Shown: positions 36,834 to 45,659 of the stretch, piece after piece
How positions within the stretch are numbered: position 1 is the first letter of the stretch
Layout: each line of letters starts with the position of its first letter
Assembly: GCF_030486405.1 (NCBI RefSeq)
Contig: NZ_CP129613.1
Coordinates: 5,704,001-5,768,000, forward strand
DNA: 64,000 bases
Origin: Mycolicibacterium sp. HK-90
GTDB taxonomy: Bacteria; Actinomycetota; Actinomycetes; Mycobacteriales; Mycobacteriaceae
Direction of reading: 5' to 3'
Notes under the pieces: model-generated
The model's database searches: none
Seen by the model: the letters and a program-made list of their open reading frames with translations, nothing else
Told to the model about the DNA's origin: nothing
Translations under genes and position numbers: made by a program

Positions 36834-38024
36834 TCAGACCATCGTGTCGGCCGGGGGCAGGCCGAACTCGTTGTTGCCGAAGATCAGGTAGGCGCGCTCG
36901 GGATCGTTGGCGGCGTGCACCCGACCGGCGTGTGCGTCACGCCAGAAGCGCTGCACCGGAGCGTCATTCGACAGCGCGGTGGCACCCGAGGCCTCGAAGA
37001 GACGATCGATCGAGGCGATGGCGCGGCCGGTGGCACGCACCTGGTCGCGACGGGCGCGGGCGCGCAGCTCGAACGGGATCTCCTGGCCGGCCGACAGGAG
37101 GGCGTACTCGTCGGCGACGTTGCCGGACAGCTGACGCCAGGCGGCGTCGATGTCGCTGGCAGCCTCGGCGATCCGGATCTTGGCGAACGGATCGTCCTTG
37201 GCCTTCTCACCGGCGAAGGCCGCGCGGACCCGCTTGCCCTGGTGCTCGACATGGGCGTCGTAGGCGCCGTAGGCCATACCGACGATCGGTGCCGAGATGG
37301 TGGTGGGATGGATTGTGCCCCACGGCATCTTGTACACCGGAGCGGTGTTGGTCTCATAGCCGCCCGCAGTGCCGTCGTTCATCGCCTTGTAGGACAGGAA
37401 GCGGTGCTTGGGCACGAACACGTCCTTGACGACGACGGTGTTGCTGCCGGTACCGCGCAGGCCGACCACGTTCCACACGTCGTCGATCTGGTACTCGGTG
37501 CGCGGGATCAGGAAGCTGCCGAAATCGACCGGGCGGCCGTCCTTGATCACCGGACCACCGAGGAAGGCCCAGGTGGCGTGGTCGCAACCCGAGGACCAGT
37601 TCCAGGCACCGTTGACGATGTAGCCGTCAGCCGCCTCGGTCACGACGCCGGCACCCATCGGGGCGTAGGAGGACGAGATGCGCACCGAGGTGTCCTCACC
37701 CCAGACCTCTTCCTGGGCCCGCTGGTCGAACAGCGCCAGGTGCCAGTTGTGCACGCCGATGATGCCGGCCACCCAACCGGTCGAACCACACGCGCTGGCC
37801 AGCCGGCGGACCGCCTCGTAGAAGACCGTCGGATCGCACTGCAGACCACCCCACTGCTCAGGCTGCAGCAGCTTGAAGAAGCCGACCTCTTCCAACGCCT
37901 TCACGTTCGCGTCGGGCAGCTTGCGCAGATCCTCGGTCTCCTGCGCGCGCTCGCGCAGTGCCGGCAGCAGTTCATCGATGCCGGCCAGAACGGCCTGCAC
38001 GTCACGCTGTTCAATGGATGTCAC
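36834..38024 (-). CDS. hsaA: 3-HSA hydroxylase oxygenase HsaA
   Basis: 396 residues from GTG 38024 (TSIEQRD), matching the M. tuberculosis start and preceded by GGGAGG. The longer open frame to 38219 is upstream of this signal. It is an acyl-CoA-dehydrogenase-fold flavin monooxygenase with GVHNWHLALF and NGAWNWSSGCDHA. With HsaB it makes 3,4-DHSA. It is the first gene of hsaADCB, repressed by KstR. Confidence 0.94.
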   Translation of the reverse strand: MTSIEQRDVQAVLAGIDELLPALRERAQETEDLRKLPDANVKALEEVGFFKLLQPEQWGGLQCDPTVFYEAVRRLASACGSTGWVAGIIGVHNWHLALFDQRAQEEVWGEDTSVRISSSYAPMGAGVVTEAADGYIVNGAWNWSSGCDHATWAFLGGPVIKDGRPVDFGSFLIPRTEYQIDDVWNVVGLRGTGSNTVVVKDVFVPKHRFLSYKAMNDGTAGGYETNTAPVYKMPWGTIHPTTISAPIVGMAYGAYDAHVEHQGKRVRAAFAGEKAKDDPFAKIRIAEAASDIDAAWRQLSGNVADEYALLSAGQEIPFELRARARRDQVRATGRAIASIDRLFEASGATALSNDAPVQRFWRDAHAGRVHAANDPERAYLIFGNNEFGLPPADTMV

Positions 38025-38083
38025 GGAAATGCCTCCCAAGAATCGGACTGCGATGAGCGCGAGCTGACCGCCTAGACAGAGAT

Positions 38084-38097
38084 TAGAACACGTTACG
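38084..38097. promoter_or_regulatory. KstR-like box, hsaA side
   Basis: TAGAACACGTTACG fits TnnAACnnGTTnnA except for the final G. It lies 60 bases upstream of hsaA and is likely the operator of hsaADCB. Confidence 0.65.
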
Positions 38098-38152
38098 ATT
38101 TGTGTCGAGCAGGGCCTGGCAATGCAGGGCTGGACCTGGGCAAGTACGTTTT

Positions 38153-38166
38153 TGTAACCTGTTCTA
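38153..38166. promoter_or_regulatory. KstR operator, kshB side
   Basis: TGTAACCTGTTCTA matches the KstR consensus TnnAACnnGTTnnA at every fixed base. It lies just upstream of the kshB leader ORF (38170) and of kshB (38193). Confidence 0.85.
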
Positions 38167-38169
38167 GTT

Positions 38170-38196
38170 ATGAGTGAAGAGAGGGTCCAGCCGTGA
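38170..38196 (+). CDS. 8-codon leader ORF overlapping kshB start (putative)
   Basis: ATG AGT GAA to TGA encodes MSEERVQP and its stop overlaps the kshB GTG (GTGA). It begins 4 bases after the KstR box, so a leaderless transcript could start here. It may tie kshB translation to its own reading. No experimental support; it could be chance. Confidence 0.3.
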   Translation: MSEERVQP

Positions 38197-39251
38197 CCGA
38201 TGAGCCACTGGGCAGCCATGTACTCGAACTGCAGGTCAGCGCAGTCATCGAGGAGACCGCCGACGCCCGGTCCCTGGTGTTCTCCGTCCCAGAGGGTTCA
38301 GACATCCCCGCCGACCGGCTGCGCTACTCCCCTGGCCAGTTCCTGACGCTGCGGGTACCCAGTGATCGCACCGGTTCGGTGGCCCGCTGCTACTCGTTGT
38401 CGAGCTCACCGGTGACCGATGATCAGCTGACCGTGACGGTCAAGCGGACCGCCGACGGCTACGCGTCGAACTGGCTGTGCGACAACGCCCACGCCGGGAT
38501 GAAGATGCATGTGCTGGCACCGTCCGGCACCTTCGTGCCCAAGAATCTCGACACCGACTTCCTACTGCTGGCCGCGGGCAGCGGCATCACGCCGATGATG
38601 GCGATCTGCAAGACCGCGCTCGCCGAGGGCAGCGGCAACGTCGTGCTCGTCTACGCCAACCGTGACGAGAACTCGGTCATCTTCGGCGCAACCCTGCGCG
38701 AGCTGGCCGCCAAGTACCCCGACCGGTTCACCGTCGTGCACTGGCTCGAGACCGTGCAGGGGCTGCCCAGCCCCGCCGCGCTGGCCGGGCTCGTCGCGCC
38801 GTATGCCGCGCGCGAGGCTTTCATCTGCGGGCCCGGGCCGTTCATGGCCGCCGCCGAGCAGGCGCTGCAGCAGGCCGGTGCCGACGCGGACCGGATCCAC
38901 ATCGAGGTGTTCAAGTCGCTGGACTCGGACCCCTTCGCTGCTGTGGTCATCGAAGAAGACGACAGCGACCAGGGGCCTGCCACCGCGGTCGTCACCCTGG
39001 ACGGCACCACCCACGAGGTCCGCTGGCCGCGTTCGGCCACCCTGCTCGACGTCCTGTTGGACAAGGGCCTGGACGCGCCGTTCTCCTGCCGCGAAGGCCA
39101 TTGCGGCGCATGCGCGGTGCTCAAGAAGTCCGGAGACGTCGAGATGAAGATCAACGACGTGCTGGAGCCCTCTGACCTCGAGGAGGGCCTGATCCTGGGC
39201 TGCCAGGCCACACCGGTATCGGATTCAGTCGAAGTCACCTACGACGAATAA
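38193..39251 (+). CDS. kshB: 3-ketosteroid 9alpha-hydroxylase reductase KshB
   Basis: 352 residues from GTG 38193. The FAD-binding motif is RCYSLSSSP (near residue 67). An NAD-binding domain includes AAGSGITPMMAI, and the C-terminal plant-type [2Fe-2S] cluster is CREGHCGACAV with a later GCQ. It passes electrons to the KshA oxygenase for ring B opening. M. tuberculosis Rv3571 is the positional equivalent, divergent from hsaA as here. Confidence 0.94.
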   Translation: MTDEPLGSHVLELQVSAVIEETADARSLVFSVPEGSDIPADRLRYSPGQFLTLRVPSDRTGSVARCYSLSSSPVTDDQLTVTVKRTADGYASNWLCDNAHAGMKMHVLAPSGTFVPKNLDTDFLLLAAGSGITPMMAICKTALAEGSGNVVLVYANRDENSVIFGATLRELAAKYPDRFTVVHWLETVQGLPSPAALAGLVAPYAAREAFICGPGPFMAAAEQALQQAGADADRIHIEVFKSLDSDPFAAVVIEEDDSDQGPATAVVTLDGTTHEVRWPRSATLLDVLLDKGLDAPFSCREGHCGACAVLKKSGDVEMKINDVLEPSDLEEGLILGCQATPVSDSVEVTYDE

Positions 39252-39273
39252 GCGACGGGATACTTTCTTGACG

Positions 39274-39852
39274 ATGACCGCCACAACGAACAGCCTCGCC
39301 GCCGCGGGCGCGGCAGCGGTGCTCACCGCAGCACTGGCCTTCCCCGCCACCGCCACCGCCGCAGCCAACTCCGCGGTCACGTCGATCCCGAGCCCGCAGG
39401 GCACCATCGAGATGCACATCAACGCCGACTGCGCGGGCACCATGTGCACCTTCAGGACGTCGGCCAACCTGCTGACGCCGGACGGCCCCATCGGGTTCCC
39501 CGGCGACACCTGGGCGCGTCAGACGATCACCCTGCGCAGCTCGAATCGTGATGTCTGGCAGAACGCCTCGTACAGCGCGCCGGCCGGGATGCCGCGAGAA
39601 CTCAAGGGCGCCAACCACGACAACGTGCTGTCCAAGTTGTACCGGTCGATCAACACGGTCGACCTCTCGGTGACCTACTTCGGCGGCGGGCCCATCGAAC
39701 GCTTCACCGTCGACGGCGAATCGCACCCGACCAACTGGTCCACGGGCAAGCCCGCCGGGGACGATTTCATCGCCTGCTCGGTCATCCAGGTGGTCTTCGG
39801 CGGGGTCAACCTCACCACGCCCACCGCCTGCACGCAGGTCAAGTTCAACTGA
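39274..39852 (+). CDS. Rv3572-like secreted protein
   Basis: About 192 residues from ATG 39274 (TTG 39268 is also in frame). An N-terminal signal peptide (NSLAAAGAAAVLTAALAFPATATAAA) is evident. The mature part has Cys in INADCAGTMC and later IACSV and TACTQ, likely disulphides. It sits right after kshB as Rv3572 does. Function unknown; probably an exported protein co-regulated by KstR. Confidence 0.75.
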   Translation: MTATTNSLAAAGAAAVLTAALAFPATATAAANSAVTSIPSPQGTIEMHINADCAGTMCTFRTSANLLTPDGPIGFPGDTWARQTITLRSSNRDVWQNASYSAPAGMPRELKGANHDNVLSKLYRSINTVDLSVTYFGGGPIERFTVDGESHPTNWSTGKPAGDDFIACSVIQVVFGGVNLTTPTACTQVKFN

Positions 39853-39872
39853 CGCGGCCCACCGGCCGGTGC

Positions 39873-39900
39873 GGCGGTGCCCACCTTGGTAGGCACCGCC
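39873..39900. terminator. Hairpin between convergent genes
   Basis: GGCGGTGCC (39873-39881) pairs with GGCACCGCC (39892-39900) around a 10-base loop. It lies between the Rv3572-like gene and fadE34, both ending here. There is no T run, so it is a weak or bidirectional terminator. Confidence 0.5.
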
Positions 39901-39910
39901 GTCGTCAGAT

Positions 39911-42040
39911 CTAGCGCGGCAGGCCGAGCAACCGCTCCCCGGCGACGGTCAACAGGATCTGCTCGGTTCCACCCGCGATCGTCAGGCAGCGGGTGTTGAG
40001 GAAGTCGTGCACCTCCTGATTGCGCACCGCACCCCCGCCGTCGGACAGTTCGAGCCGGAACTCCGCCAGCGTCTGGCGGTAGCGCACGCCGATCAGCTTG
40101 CGGGCGCTGGCCTGCGCGCCGGTGTCCTGACCGCTGACCGCCAGCTGCGCGATCCGCTGATCCAGCAGAGAGCCCACCTGAGCCGTCAGGATCAACCCGC
40201 CCAGGCGGTCCAGGTCGGCCGGATCCACGTCCGGCTTCGCACCGAGCGTGCGCAGCAACTCCTCCATCGGATTGCCCAGCGCCGTACCGCCGGCCATCGC
40301 CACCCGCTCGTTGGCCAGCGTGGTGCGGGCCAACCTCCAACCGTCGTTGACGGTGCCCACCACCATCTCGTCGGGCACGAACACGTCGTCGAAGAACACC
40401 TCGTTGAACAGCTCGTCACCGGTGATCTCGCGCAGCGGCCGGATCACGATGCCAGGCGTCTTCATGTCGATCAGGAAGTACGTGATGCCTTTGTGTTTCG
40501 GCGCATCGGCATCGGTGCGGGCCAGACACACGCCCCAGTGCGCCTTCTGCGCCGCCGAGGTCCACACCTTCTGCCCGGTCAACTTCCAGCCCGGCTCACC
40601 GTTGGGACCTTCGGCGCGAACAGCTTTCATACGCAGCGCAGCCAGGTCGGAGCCCGCGCCCGGCTCGGAGAACAGCTGGCACCAGGCCAGGTCACCACGC
40701 AGCGTGGCCGGCACGAACTGGCCTATCTGCTCGGGGCTGCCGTGCTCGAGGATCGTGGGGACCGCCCACCAGCCGATCACCAGATCGGGGCGCTCCACCT
40801 CGGCCGCGGCGAGTTCCTGATCGATCAGAAGCTGTTCGGCCGGAGATGCGTTGCGGCCGTAAGGACGTGGCCAGTGCGGGGCCAGCAGCCCGGACTCGGC
40901 CAGGGCCACCTGCCGCTTTTCCACCGGCAGGGCGGCCACCTCGGCGACCGCGGCACTGATCTCCGGGCGCAGACCGGCCACCGACTCCAGGTCGATGCGC
41001 AGCTCACGACGCACGCCCTGCTGGGTCAGCGCCGAGACCCGGCGAATCCACCGGCGCCGGCCGCCGAGCGCATGCGAAATCCCGTATGCGCGACGCAGAT
41101 ACAGATGGGCCTCGTGCTCCCAGGTGATGCCGATACCGCCGAGCACCTGGATGCAGTCCTTGGCGTTGGCCTCGGCCGCGTCCACACCCGCCGCAGCCGC
41201 CACCGCCGCGGCGATCGACAACTGGGCATCATCGGTTTCGGACACCGCGCGGGCGGCGTCGGCAGCCGACACCGAGATCTGCTCGGAGCGCAACAGCATC
41301 TCGGCACACATGTGCTTGACCGCCTGGAAGCTGCCGATGGGCTTGCCGAACTGCTCGCGCACCTTGGCGTACTCGGTGGCCGTCTGCAGGGTCCAGCGCG
41401 CCAGCCCGGCGGCCTCGGCCGCCAGCACGGCGGCGGTGATGTCGGCGAACCGCTGCCGCGTGACGTCGAGCGCCTGCGCGGGCGCCGAATCGAACACGAC
41501 CCGGGCCAGCGGCAGCGAGAAATCCGTCGCGGTGAGCAGTTCGATGCTCACCCCCGCGGCGCTTCCGTCGACCAGCACCACGCGGTCCCCGGCGGGCAGC
41601 AGCAACACTCCGGCGGCATCAGCGCCGAGGACGTACTCGGCGGTGCCCGACACCCGATCCCCGTCGAGACTCAGATCGGCGCTCAGTGCCGCTCCGGCGG
41701 TGCGCTCACCCGAAACCAGGGCCTCCAGCACGGCGTCATCGGTCACAATCAAGGTGGCCAGGGCCGTGGTGGCCACCGGACCGGGCACCAGCGCGGCCGC
41801 GGCCTCGTCGACCATCGCGCACAGATCCTCGACCGAGCCGCCGGCGCCGCCCTGCTCCTCGGAGACAGCCACGCTGAAGATCCCTAGTTCGGCGAGACCC
41901 TGAAACGGCGCGCGCCATGCATCGGCATCATGTTCACCGGCTCGGACCGCAGCCGCTGCGTCGGTTGCGGCAGCCCAGCTCCTTACCAGGTCACGGGCGG
42001 CAAACTGCTCGTCGGTGATGGTGGCAGATGCGCCGGACAT
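39911..42040 (-). CDS. fadE34: Double-domain acyl-CoA dehydrogenase FadE34
   Basis: A 709-residue fusion of two ACAD halves. The first (residues 1-330) has YAKVREQFGKPIGSFQAVKH and QVLGGIGITWEHEAH; the second has CQLFSEPGAGSDLAAL and a C-terminal GGTEQILLTVAGERLLGL. FadE34 (ChsE3) dehydrogenates a C24 steroid side-chain CoA ester. M. tuberculosis Rv3573c is the same length class and position. The shared KstR box at 42085 drives it. Confidence 0.93.
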   Translation of the reverse strand: MSGASATITDEQFAARDLVRSWAAATDAAAAVRAGEHDADAWRAPFQGLAELGIFSVAVSEEQGGAGGSVEDLCAMVDEAAAALVPGPVATTALATLIVTDDAVLEALVSGERTAGAALSADLSLDGDRVSGTAEYVLGADAAGVLLLPAGDRVVLVDGSAAGVSIELLTATDFSLPLARVVFDSAPAQALDVTRQRFADITAAVLAAEAAGLARWTLQTATEYAKVREQFGKPIGSFQAVKHMCAEMLLRSEQISVSAADAARAVSETDDAQLSIAAAVAAAAGVDAAEANAKDCIQVLGGIGITWEHEAHLYLRRAYGISHALGGRRRWIRRVSALTQQGVRRELRIDLESVAGLRPEISAAVAEVAALPVEKRQVALAESGLLAPHWPRPYGRNASPAEQLLIDQELAAAEVERPDLVIGWWAVPTILEHGSPEQIGQFVPATLRGDLAWCQLFSEPGAGSDLAALRMKAVRAEGPNGEPGWKLTGQKVWTSAAQKAHWGVCLARTDADAPKHKGITYFLIDMKTPGIVIRPLREITGDELFNEVFFDDVFVPDEMVVGTVNDGWRLARTTLANERVAMAGGTALGNPMEELLRTLGAKPDVDPADLDRLGGLILTAQVGSLLDQRIAQLAVSGQDTGAQASARKLIGVRYRQTLAEFRLELSDGGGAVRNQEVHDFLNTRCLTIAGGTEQILLTVAGERLLGLPR

Positions 42041-42084
42041 GGTGGACCTCCTAGCCGCTAACGCGAGAAGTCCGTGCTTCCCAC

Positions 42085-42098
42085 TAGAACGTGTTCTA
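42085..42098. promoter_or_regulatory. KstR operator between fadE34 and kstR
   Basis: TAGAACGTGTTCTA is a perfect palindrome fitting TnnAACnnGTTnnA. It is between the divergent fadE34 and kstR and should serve both, including autoregulation. Confidence 0.93.
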
Positions 42099-42191
42099 AT
42101 GGTGACAGTGTTCGACCGTCAAGTCGACCCGCATTACAGCAGGACACGTCCGTGTGTTTACCGGCGCGGAGGTGCGTAGAAGGAGATCGCC

Positions 42192-42311
42192 GTGCGTATC
42201 GTTTTCCATGAGGTACGCGACGAGAGGGGGCCACACACCGCATGTCCGGCGCACCACAGCCAACAGGCAACGAAACGTCCGGGTCGGACACCCGACCGCG
42301 TGAGGTTCTGA
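42192..42311 (+). CDS. 39-codon upstream ORF of kstR (putative)
   Basis: GTG 42192 is preceded by AAGGAG at a good distance and runs 39 codons to TGA 42309-42311. This stop is two bases before the in-frame GTG 42314, which gives the MAVLAESELG start known from M. tuberculosis KstR. It overlaps the N-terminus of the longer KstR reading in another frame, so one of the two is wrong, or it is a leader. Confidence 0.3.
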   Translation: MRIVFHEVRDERGPHTACPAHHSQQATKRPGRTPDRVRF

Positions 42312-42919
42312 ACGTGGCAGTCCTGGCCGAATCCGAACTCGGCTCCGAAGCACAGCGGGAGCGCCGCAAGCGCATCCTGGACGCCACCCTGGCCATCGCC
42401 TCCAAGGGCGGGTACGAGGCCGTTCAGATGCGTGCCGTGGCCGAACGCGCCGACGTGGCCGTCGGCACGCTCTACCGCTACTTCCCCTCCAAGGTCCATC
42501 TGCTGGTCTCGGCCCTCGGCCGAGAGTTCGAGCGCATCGACGCCAAGACCGACCGGACCGCCCTGACCGGGGGCACCCCGCACCAGCGGCTGAGCTTCAT
42601 GGTCGGCAAGCTGAACCGGGCCATGCAGCGCAATCCCCTGCTCACCGAGGCCATGACGCGGGCCTTCGTGTTCGCCGACGCCTCCGCGGCCGGCGAGGTC
42701 GACCATGTCGGCAAGCTGATGGATTCGATGTTCGCCCGGGCCATGAGCGACGGGGAGCCGACGGAGGACCAGTACCACATCGCCCGCGTCATCTCCGACG
42801 TGTGGCTGTCCAACCTGTTGGCGTGGCTGACCCGCCGGGCGTCGGCCACCGACGTCAGCAAGCGACTGGATCTGGCCGTGCGCCTGCTGATCGGCGCGGA
42901 GGACAAACCTAAGATCTGA
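42242..42919 (+). CDS. kstR: TetR-family repressor KstR
   Basis: 225 residues from ATG 42242; GTG 42314 would give a 201-residue form starting AVLAESELGSEAQRERRKRI, the M. tuberculosis start. The HTH is QMRAVAERADVAVGTLYRYFPSK, almost the same as Rv3574. KstR represses the upper cholesterol regulon and is released by cholestenone-type CoA esters. Start choice is uncertain; function is not. Confidence 0.94.
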   Translation: MSGAPQPTGNETSGSDTRPREVLNVAVLAESELGSEAQRERRKRILDATLAIASKGGYEAVQMRAVAERADVAVGTLYRYFPSKVHLLVSALGREFERIDAKTDRTALTGGTPHQRLSFMVGKLNRAMQRNPLLTEAMTRAFVFADASAAGEVDHVGKLMDSMFARAMSDGEPTEDQYHIARVISDVWLSNLLAWLTRRASATDVSKRLDLAVRLLIGAEDKPKI

Positions 42920-42922
42920 CGG

Positions 42923-43684
42923 GTGGGCGACCATCGCGATCTTCCGGCCGACCTGAGGCGTGCCCTCGCCGAGGCGGCCCGGGTACCCCGACTGCTGATC
43001 ACCTCTGATTTCGACGGCACGCTGGCGCCCATCGTCAACAACCCGGCCGACGCACGCCCGCTGAACGACGCCGCCGAGACGCTCGTCGCGTTGTCCGAGC
43101 GTCCCGGCACCGCGACCGCCCTGATCTCGGGGCGCGCGCTCGAGGTGCTGCGGGAGCTGTCGGGGATGCCGACCACCGTGCACCTGGTCGGCAGCCACGG
43201 CGCCGAATTCGACTCCGGTTTCGCCCATCCCATCGATCAGACCCTGCTCGACACGATCGCCACCGAACTCACCGCGATCGCCGAGGCCCGGCCCGGCGTG
43301 ACCGTCGAGCTCAAACCCGCGAGCGTGGCGCTGCACGTCCGTAACGCCGCACCCACGGACGCCGAAGCAGCTCTGGCACAGGCACATCGGTCCGCACAGG
43401 CCTGGGACGCCCAGCTGACCGAGGGCAAGGCCGTGCTGGAGTTCGCCGTCATCACCACCGACAAGGGCGAGGCCATCGACATCCTCCGTGACGAGCACCA
43501 GGCGTCCGCGGTGATCTACTTCGGCGACGACGTCACCGACGAGAAGGCGTTCCGCCGGCTGCGCGACGGCGACGTCGGCGTCAAGGTCGGGCCGGGTGAG
43601 TCGCTGGCCGGGTATCGGGTCGACGAGCCAGAAGACGTTGCGGCAGCGCTGGATTACCTGCTCGAACTGCGCAAAGCGCGCTAG
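42923..43684 (+). CDS. otsB: Trehalose-6-phosphate phosphatase (OtsB-type HAD)
   Basis: 253 residues from GTG 42923, three bases past the kstR stop. The HAD catalytic motif is SDFDGTLAP (28-36), with SGRA and a C-terminal YFGDDVTDEKAF region. It is short but complete for trehalose-phosphatase. It would dephosphorylate trehalose-6-phosphate. Coupling to kstR is notable but not explained. It converges on the LacI gene with 4 bases overlap. Confidence 0.85.
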   Translation: MGDHRDLPADLRRALAEAARVPRLLITSDFDGTLAPIVNNPADARPLNDAAETLVALSERPGTATALISGRALEVLRELSGMPTTVHLVGSHGAEFDSGFAHPIDQTLLDTIATELTAIAEARPGVTVELKPASVALHVRNAAPTDAEAALAQAHRSAQAWDAQLTEGKAVLEFAVITTDKGEAIDILRDEHQASAVIYFGDDVTDEKAFRRLRDGDVGVKVGPGESLAGYRVDEPEDVAAALDYLLELRKAR

Positions 43685-44781
43685 GCCGGCGGGCCCGACG
43701 TACGGCCCCGCACCACCTCGGTGTCGAGCACGTCGATCACCGGCAGGCCCGAGCGCGGCGGGTTGTGCAGCAACTCCCCGGCCCGCCGGCCCTTGTGCAC
43801 GCTGGACTGTACGACGGTGGACAGGCCGCGACGCAGCGCCTCGGGCACCCCGTCGAACCCGGTGACCGTCATCTCCCCCGGCACGAAGATGCCGCGCGAG
43901 CGCAGATGATCCATGGCTGACAAGGCCAGCACATCGGCGGTGCACATCAGCGCGGTGATGCGGGGATTGGCCTCCAGGGCCACCTCGGCGGCCGCACCAC
44001 CGGACGTCGGCAGATGGTCGTAGCTCTCCACCACCGTCAGCGTGGCCGGCGCCAGCCCGGCCGCCGTCATCGCGTCGTACACACCGTGAATGCGTTCCCG
44101 CTGCACATGGAAATGCGGCGAGAGCACCCGATCCGGATCTGCCAGTGCCGGTTTCGTGCCGTCGTGCGGCCAGTCCCGGCCCAGTCGCATGGTCAGCAGG
44201 CCGATGTCGCGGTGCCCGAGTTCCAGCACATGCTCGGCCAGTCGCCGCATCGCCCCGCGGTCGTCGATACCGACGCGGGACACCCCCGGCACGTCCTTGG
44301 GCTGATCCACCACGACCACCGGCAACTGGCGCTGACGCACCACGGGCAGATAGGGATCGTCGTCGGAGGCCGAATACACCACGAATCCGTCGACACCTGC
44401 GGCGAGCACCGCAGCCGAACCGTCCTCGAAACTGCGGTTGGGCCCGATCGCCACCAGCAGCAGCCCCTGCCCCACCGCCTCGCAGGATTCGGCAAGCCCG
44501 GCAACGAAATCCAGTGCCGCCGGGTCACTGAACGAGTAATTGAGCGGCTCGGTGATGATCAGTCCCACCGCGCCGGCCCTGCGAGTCCGCAACGACCGGG
44601 CCACCGGATCGGGCCCGGCATAGCCCAGCCGCTTGGCAGCCGCGAAGATCCGGTCCCGAAGTTCGGCCGACAACTGGTCAGGGCGGTTGTAGGCATTCGA
44701 GATGGTGGTGCGCGACACCTTCAATTCGGCCGCCAGCGATGCCAGGGTGGCCCGCCGCGGCGGGTGAGGACTCCTCGGCAT
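43681..44781 (-). CDS. LacI-family transcriptional regulator
   Basis: 366 residues. HTH: ATLASLAAELKVSRTTISNAYNRP, then a periplasmic-binding-like effector domain with VYSASDDDPYLPVV. M. tuberculosis Rv3575c sits at the same place. LacI proteins generally control sugar genes; its target here is not visible, since the otsB gene converges on it. Confidence 0.87.
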   Translation of the reverse strand: MPRSPHPPRRATLASLAAELKVSRTTISNAYNRPDQLSAELRDRIFAAAKRLGYAGPDPVARSLRTRRAGAVGLIITEPLNYSFSDPAALDFVAGLAESCEAVGQGLLLVAIGPNRSFEDGSAAVLAAGVDGFVVYSASDDDPYLPVVRQRQLPVVVVDQPKDVPGVSRVGIDDRGAMRRLAEHVLELGHRDIGLLTMRLGRDWPHDGTKPALADPDRVLSPHFHVQRERIHGVYDAMTAAGLAPATLTVVESYDHLPTSGGAAAEVALEANPRITALMCTADVLALSAMDHLRSRGIFVPGEMTVTGFDGVPEALRRGLSTVVQSSVHKGRRAGELLHNPPRSGLPVIDVLDTEVVRGRTSGPPA

Positions 44782-44792
44782 GCTGTCTGAGG

Positions 44793-45659
44793 CTAGTGGA
44801 TCGGTGAATTCCTCACCTGGTCAACCGTCCACACGACCAGCCAGCAACTGCAGGCGATCGTGACGATCACGAAGCTCGGCGGCATGTTGAAGATGGCCGA
44901 CACCGCGAGCCCTGCCCACACCGACGCCACGCTGATCCCGGTCGAGATCGCCATCGCGAGAATCGGGCGGGCGGTGATCATGATCGCCGTCGCAGCCGGC
45001 GTCACCACGAGCGCGAACAACAGCAGCGTGCCCACGGCCAGCACCGCCATCGTCACCGCGATGCCGAGCAGCACCATGAACAGCACCGACAACGCCCGGA
45101 CCGGCACGCCCTTGGCCTCGGCCACCTGCGCGTTGACCGATGCGAACAGCAGTGGGCGGAAAACGAATACGACGGCGACGGCCAGCAACGCCAACAGCAC
45201 GGTGAAGGTCAGCAGCTGCTCATGGGTGATGGCCAGCAGGTTGCCGAACAACACGTTGGTGAGCGTCGAGGAATTCTTGGTGGCCAGCGAGTTGAAGAAC
45301 AGCCCGAACCCGGTCGCCAGGGCCAGCACCGTGCCCGTCGCCACCTCGCGGTCATGGGCCCGGCTGCCCATCGCCCCGATCACCACGGCCCCGCCGACGC
45401 AGAACGCCAGGAGTCCCAGCCCGACCGGGAGCCCGAGCAGGGCCGCACCGGTGGCCCCGGGCAGACCGATGTGGGCCAAGGCGTGCGCGGCGAACGCGGT
45501 GTTGCGCACGATGACGAAGTAACCGATCAGCCCGGCGGCCAGCGCCACCAGGGTGCCGCCGATGAGCGCGTTGCGCATGAACGCCGAGGTCAGGATCTGC
45601 CACCAGTTGTGCTGGTAACCCATCGCGAAGGTGCCCTGTGCCAGCAGGGTCGCCGACAT
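44793..45659 (-). CDS. znuB: Zinc ABC transporter permease (ZnuB type)
   Basis: A 288-residue membrane protein with about eight hydrophobic segments of the ABC-3 family, with AAHALAHIGLPGATGAALLG near the N-terminus. It is last of a znuA-znuC-znuB unit whose genes overlap by 1-3 bases. It should form the channel for zinc uptake. Control is probably by Zur through the palindrome at 47461. Confidence 0.85.
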   Translation of the reverse strand: MSATLLAQGTFAMGYQHNWWQILTSAFMRNALIGGTLVALAAGLIGYFVIVRNTAFAAHALAHIGLPGATGAALLGLPVGLGLLAFCVGGAVVIGAMGSRAHDREVATGTVLALATGFGLFFNSLATKNSSTLTNVLFGNLLAITHEQLLTFTVLLALLAVAVVFVFRPLLFASVNAQVAEAKGVPVRALSVLFMVLLGIAVTMAVLAVGTLLLFALVVTPAATAIMITARPILAMAISTGISVASVWAGLAVSAIFNMPPSFVIVTIACSCWLVVWTVDQVRNSPIH

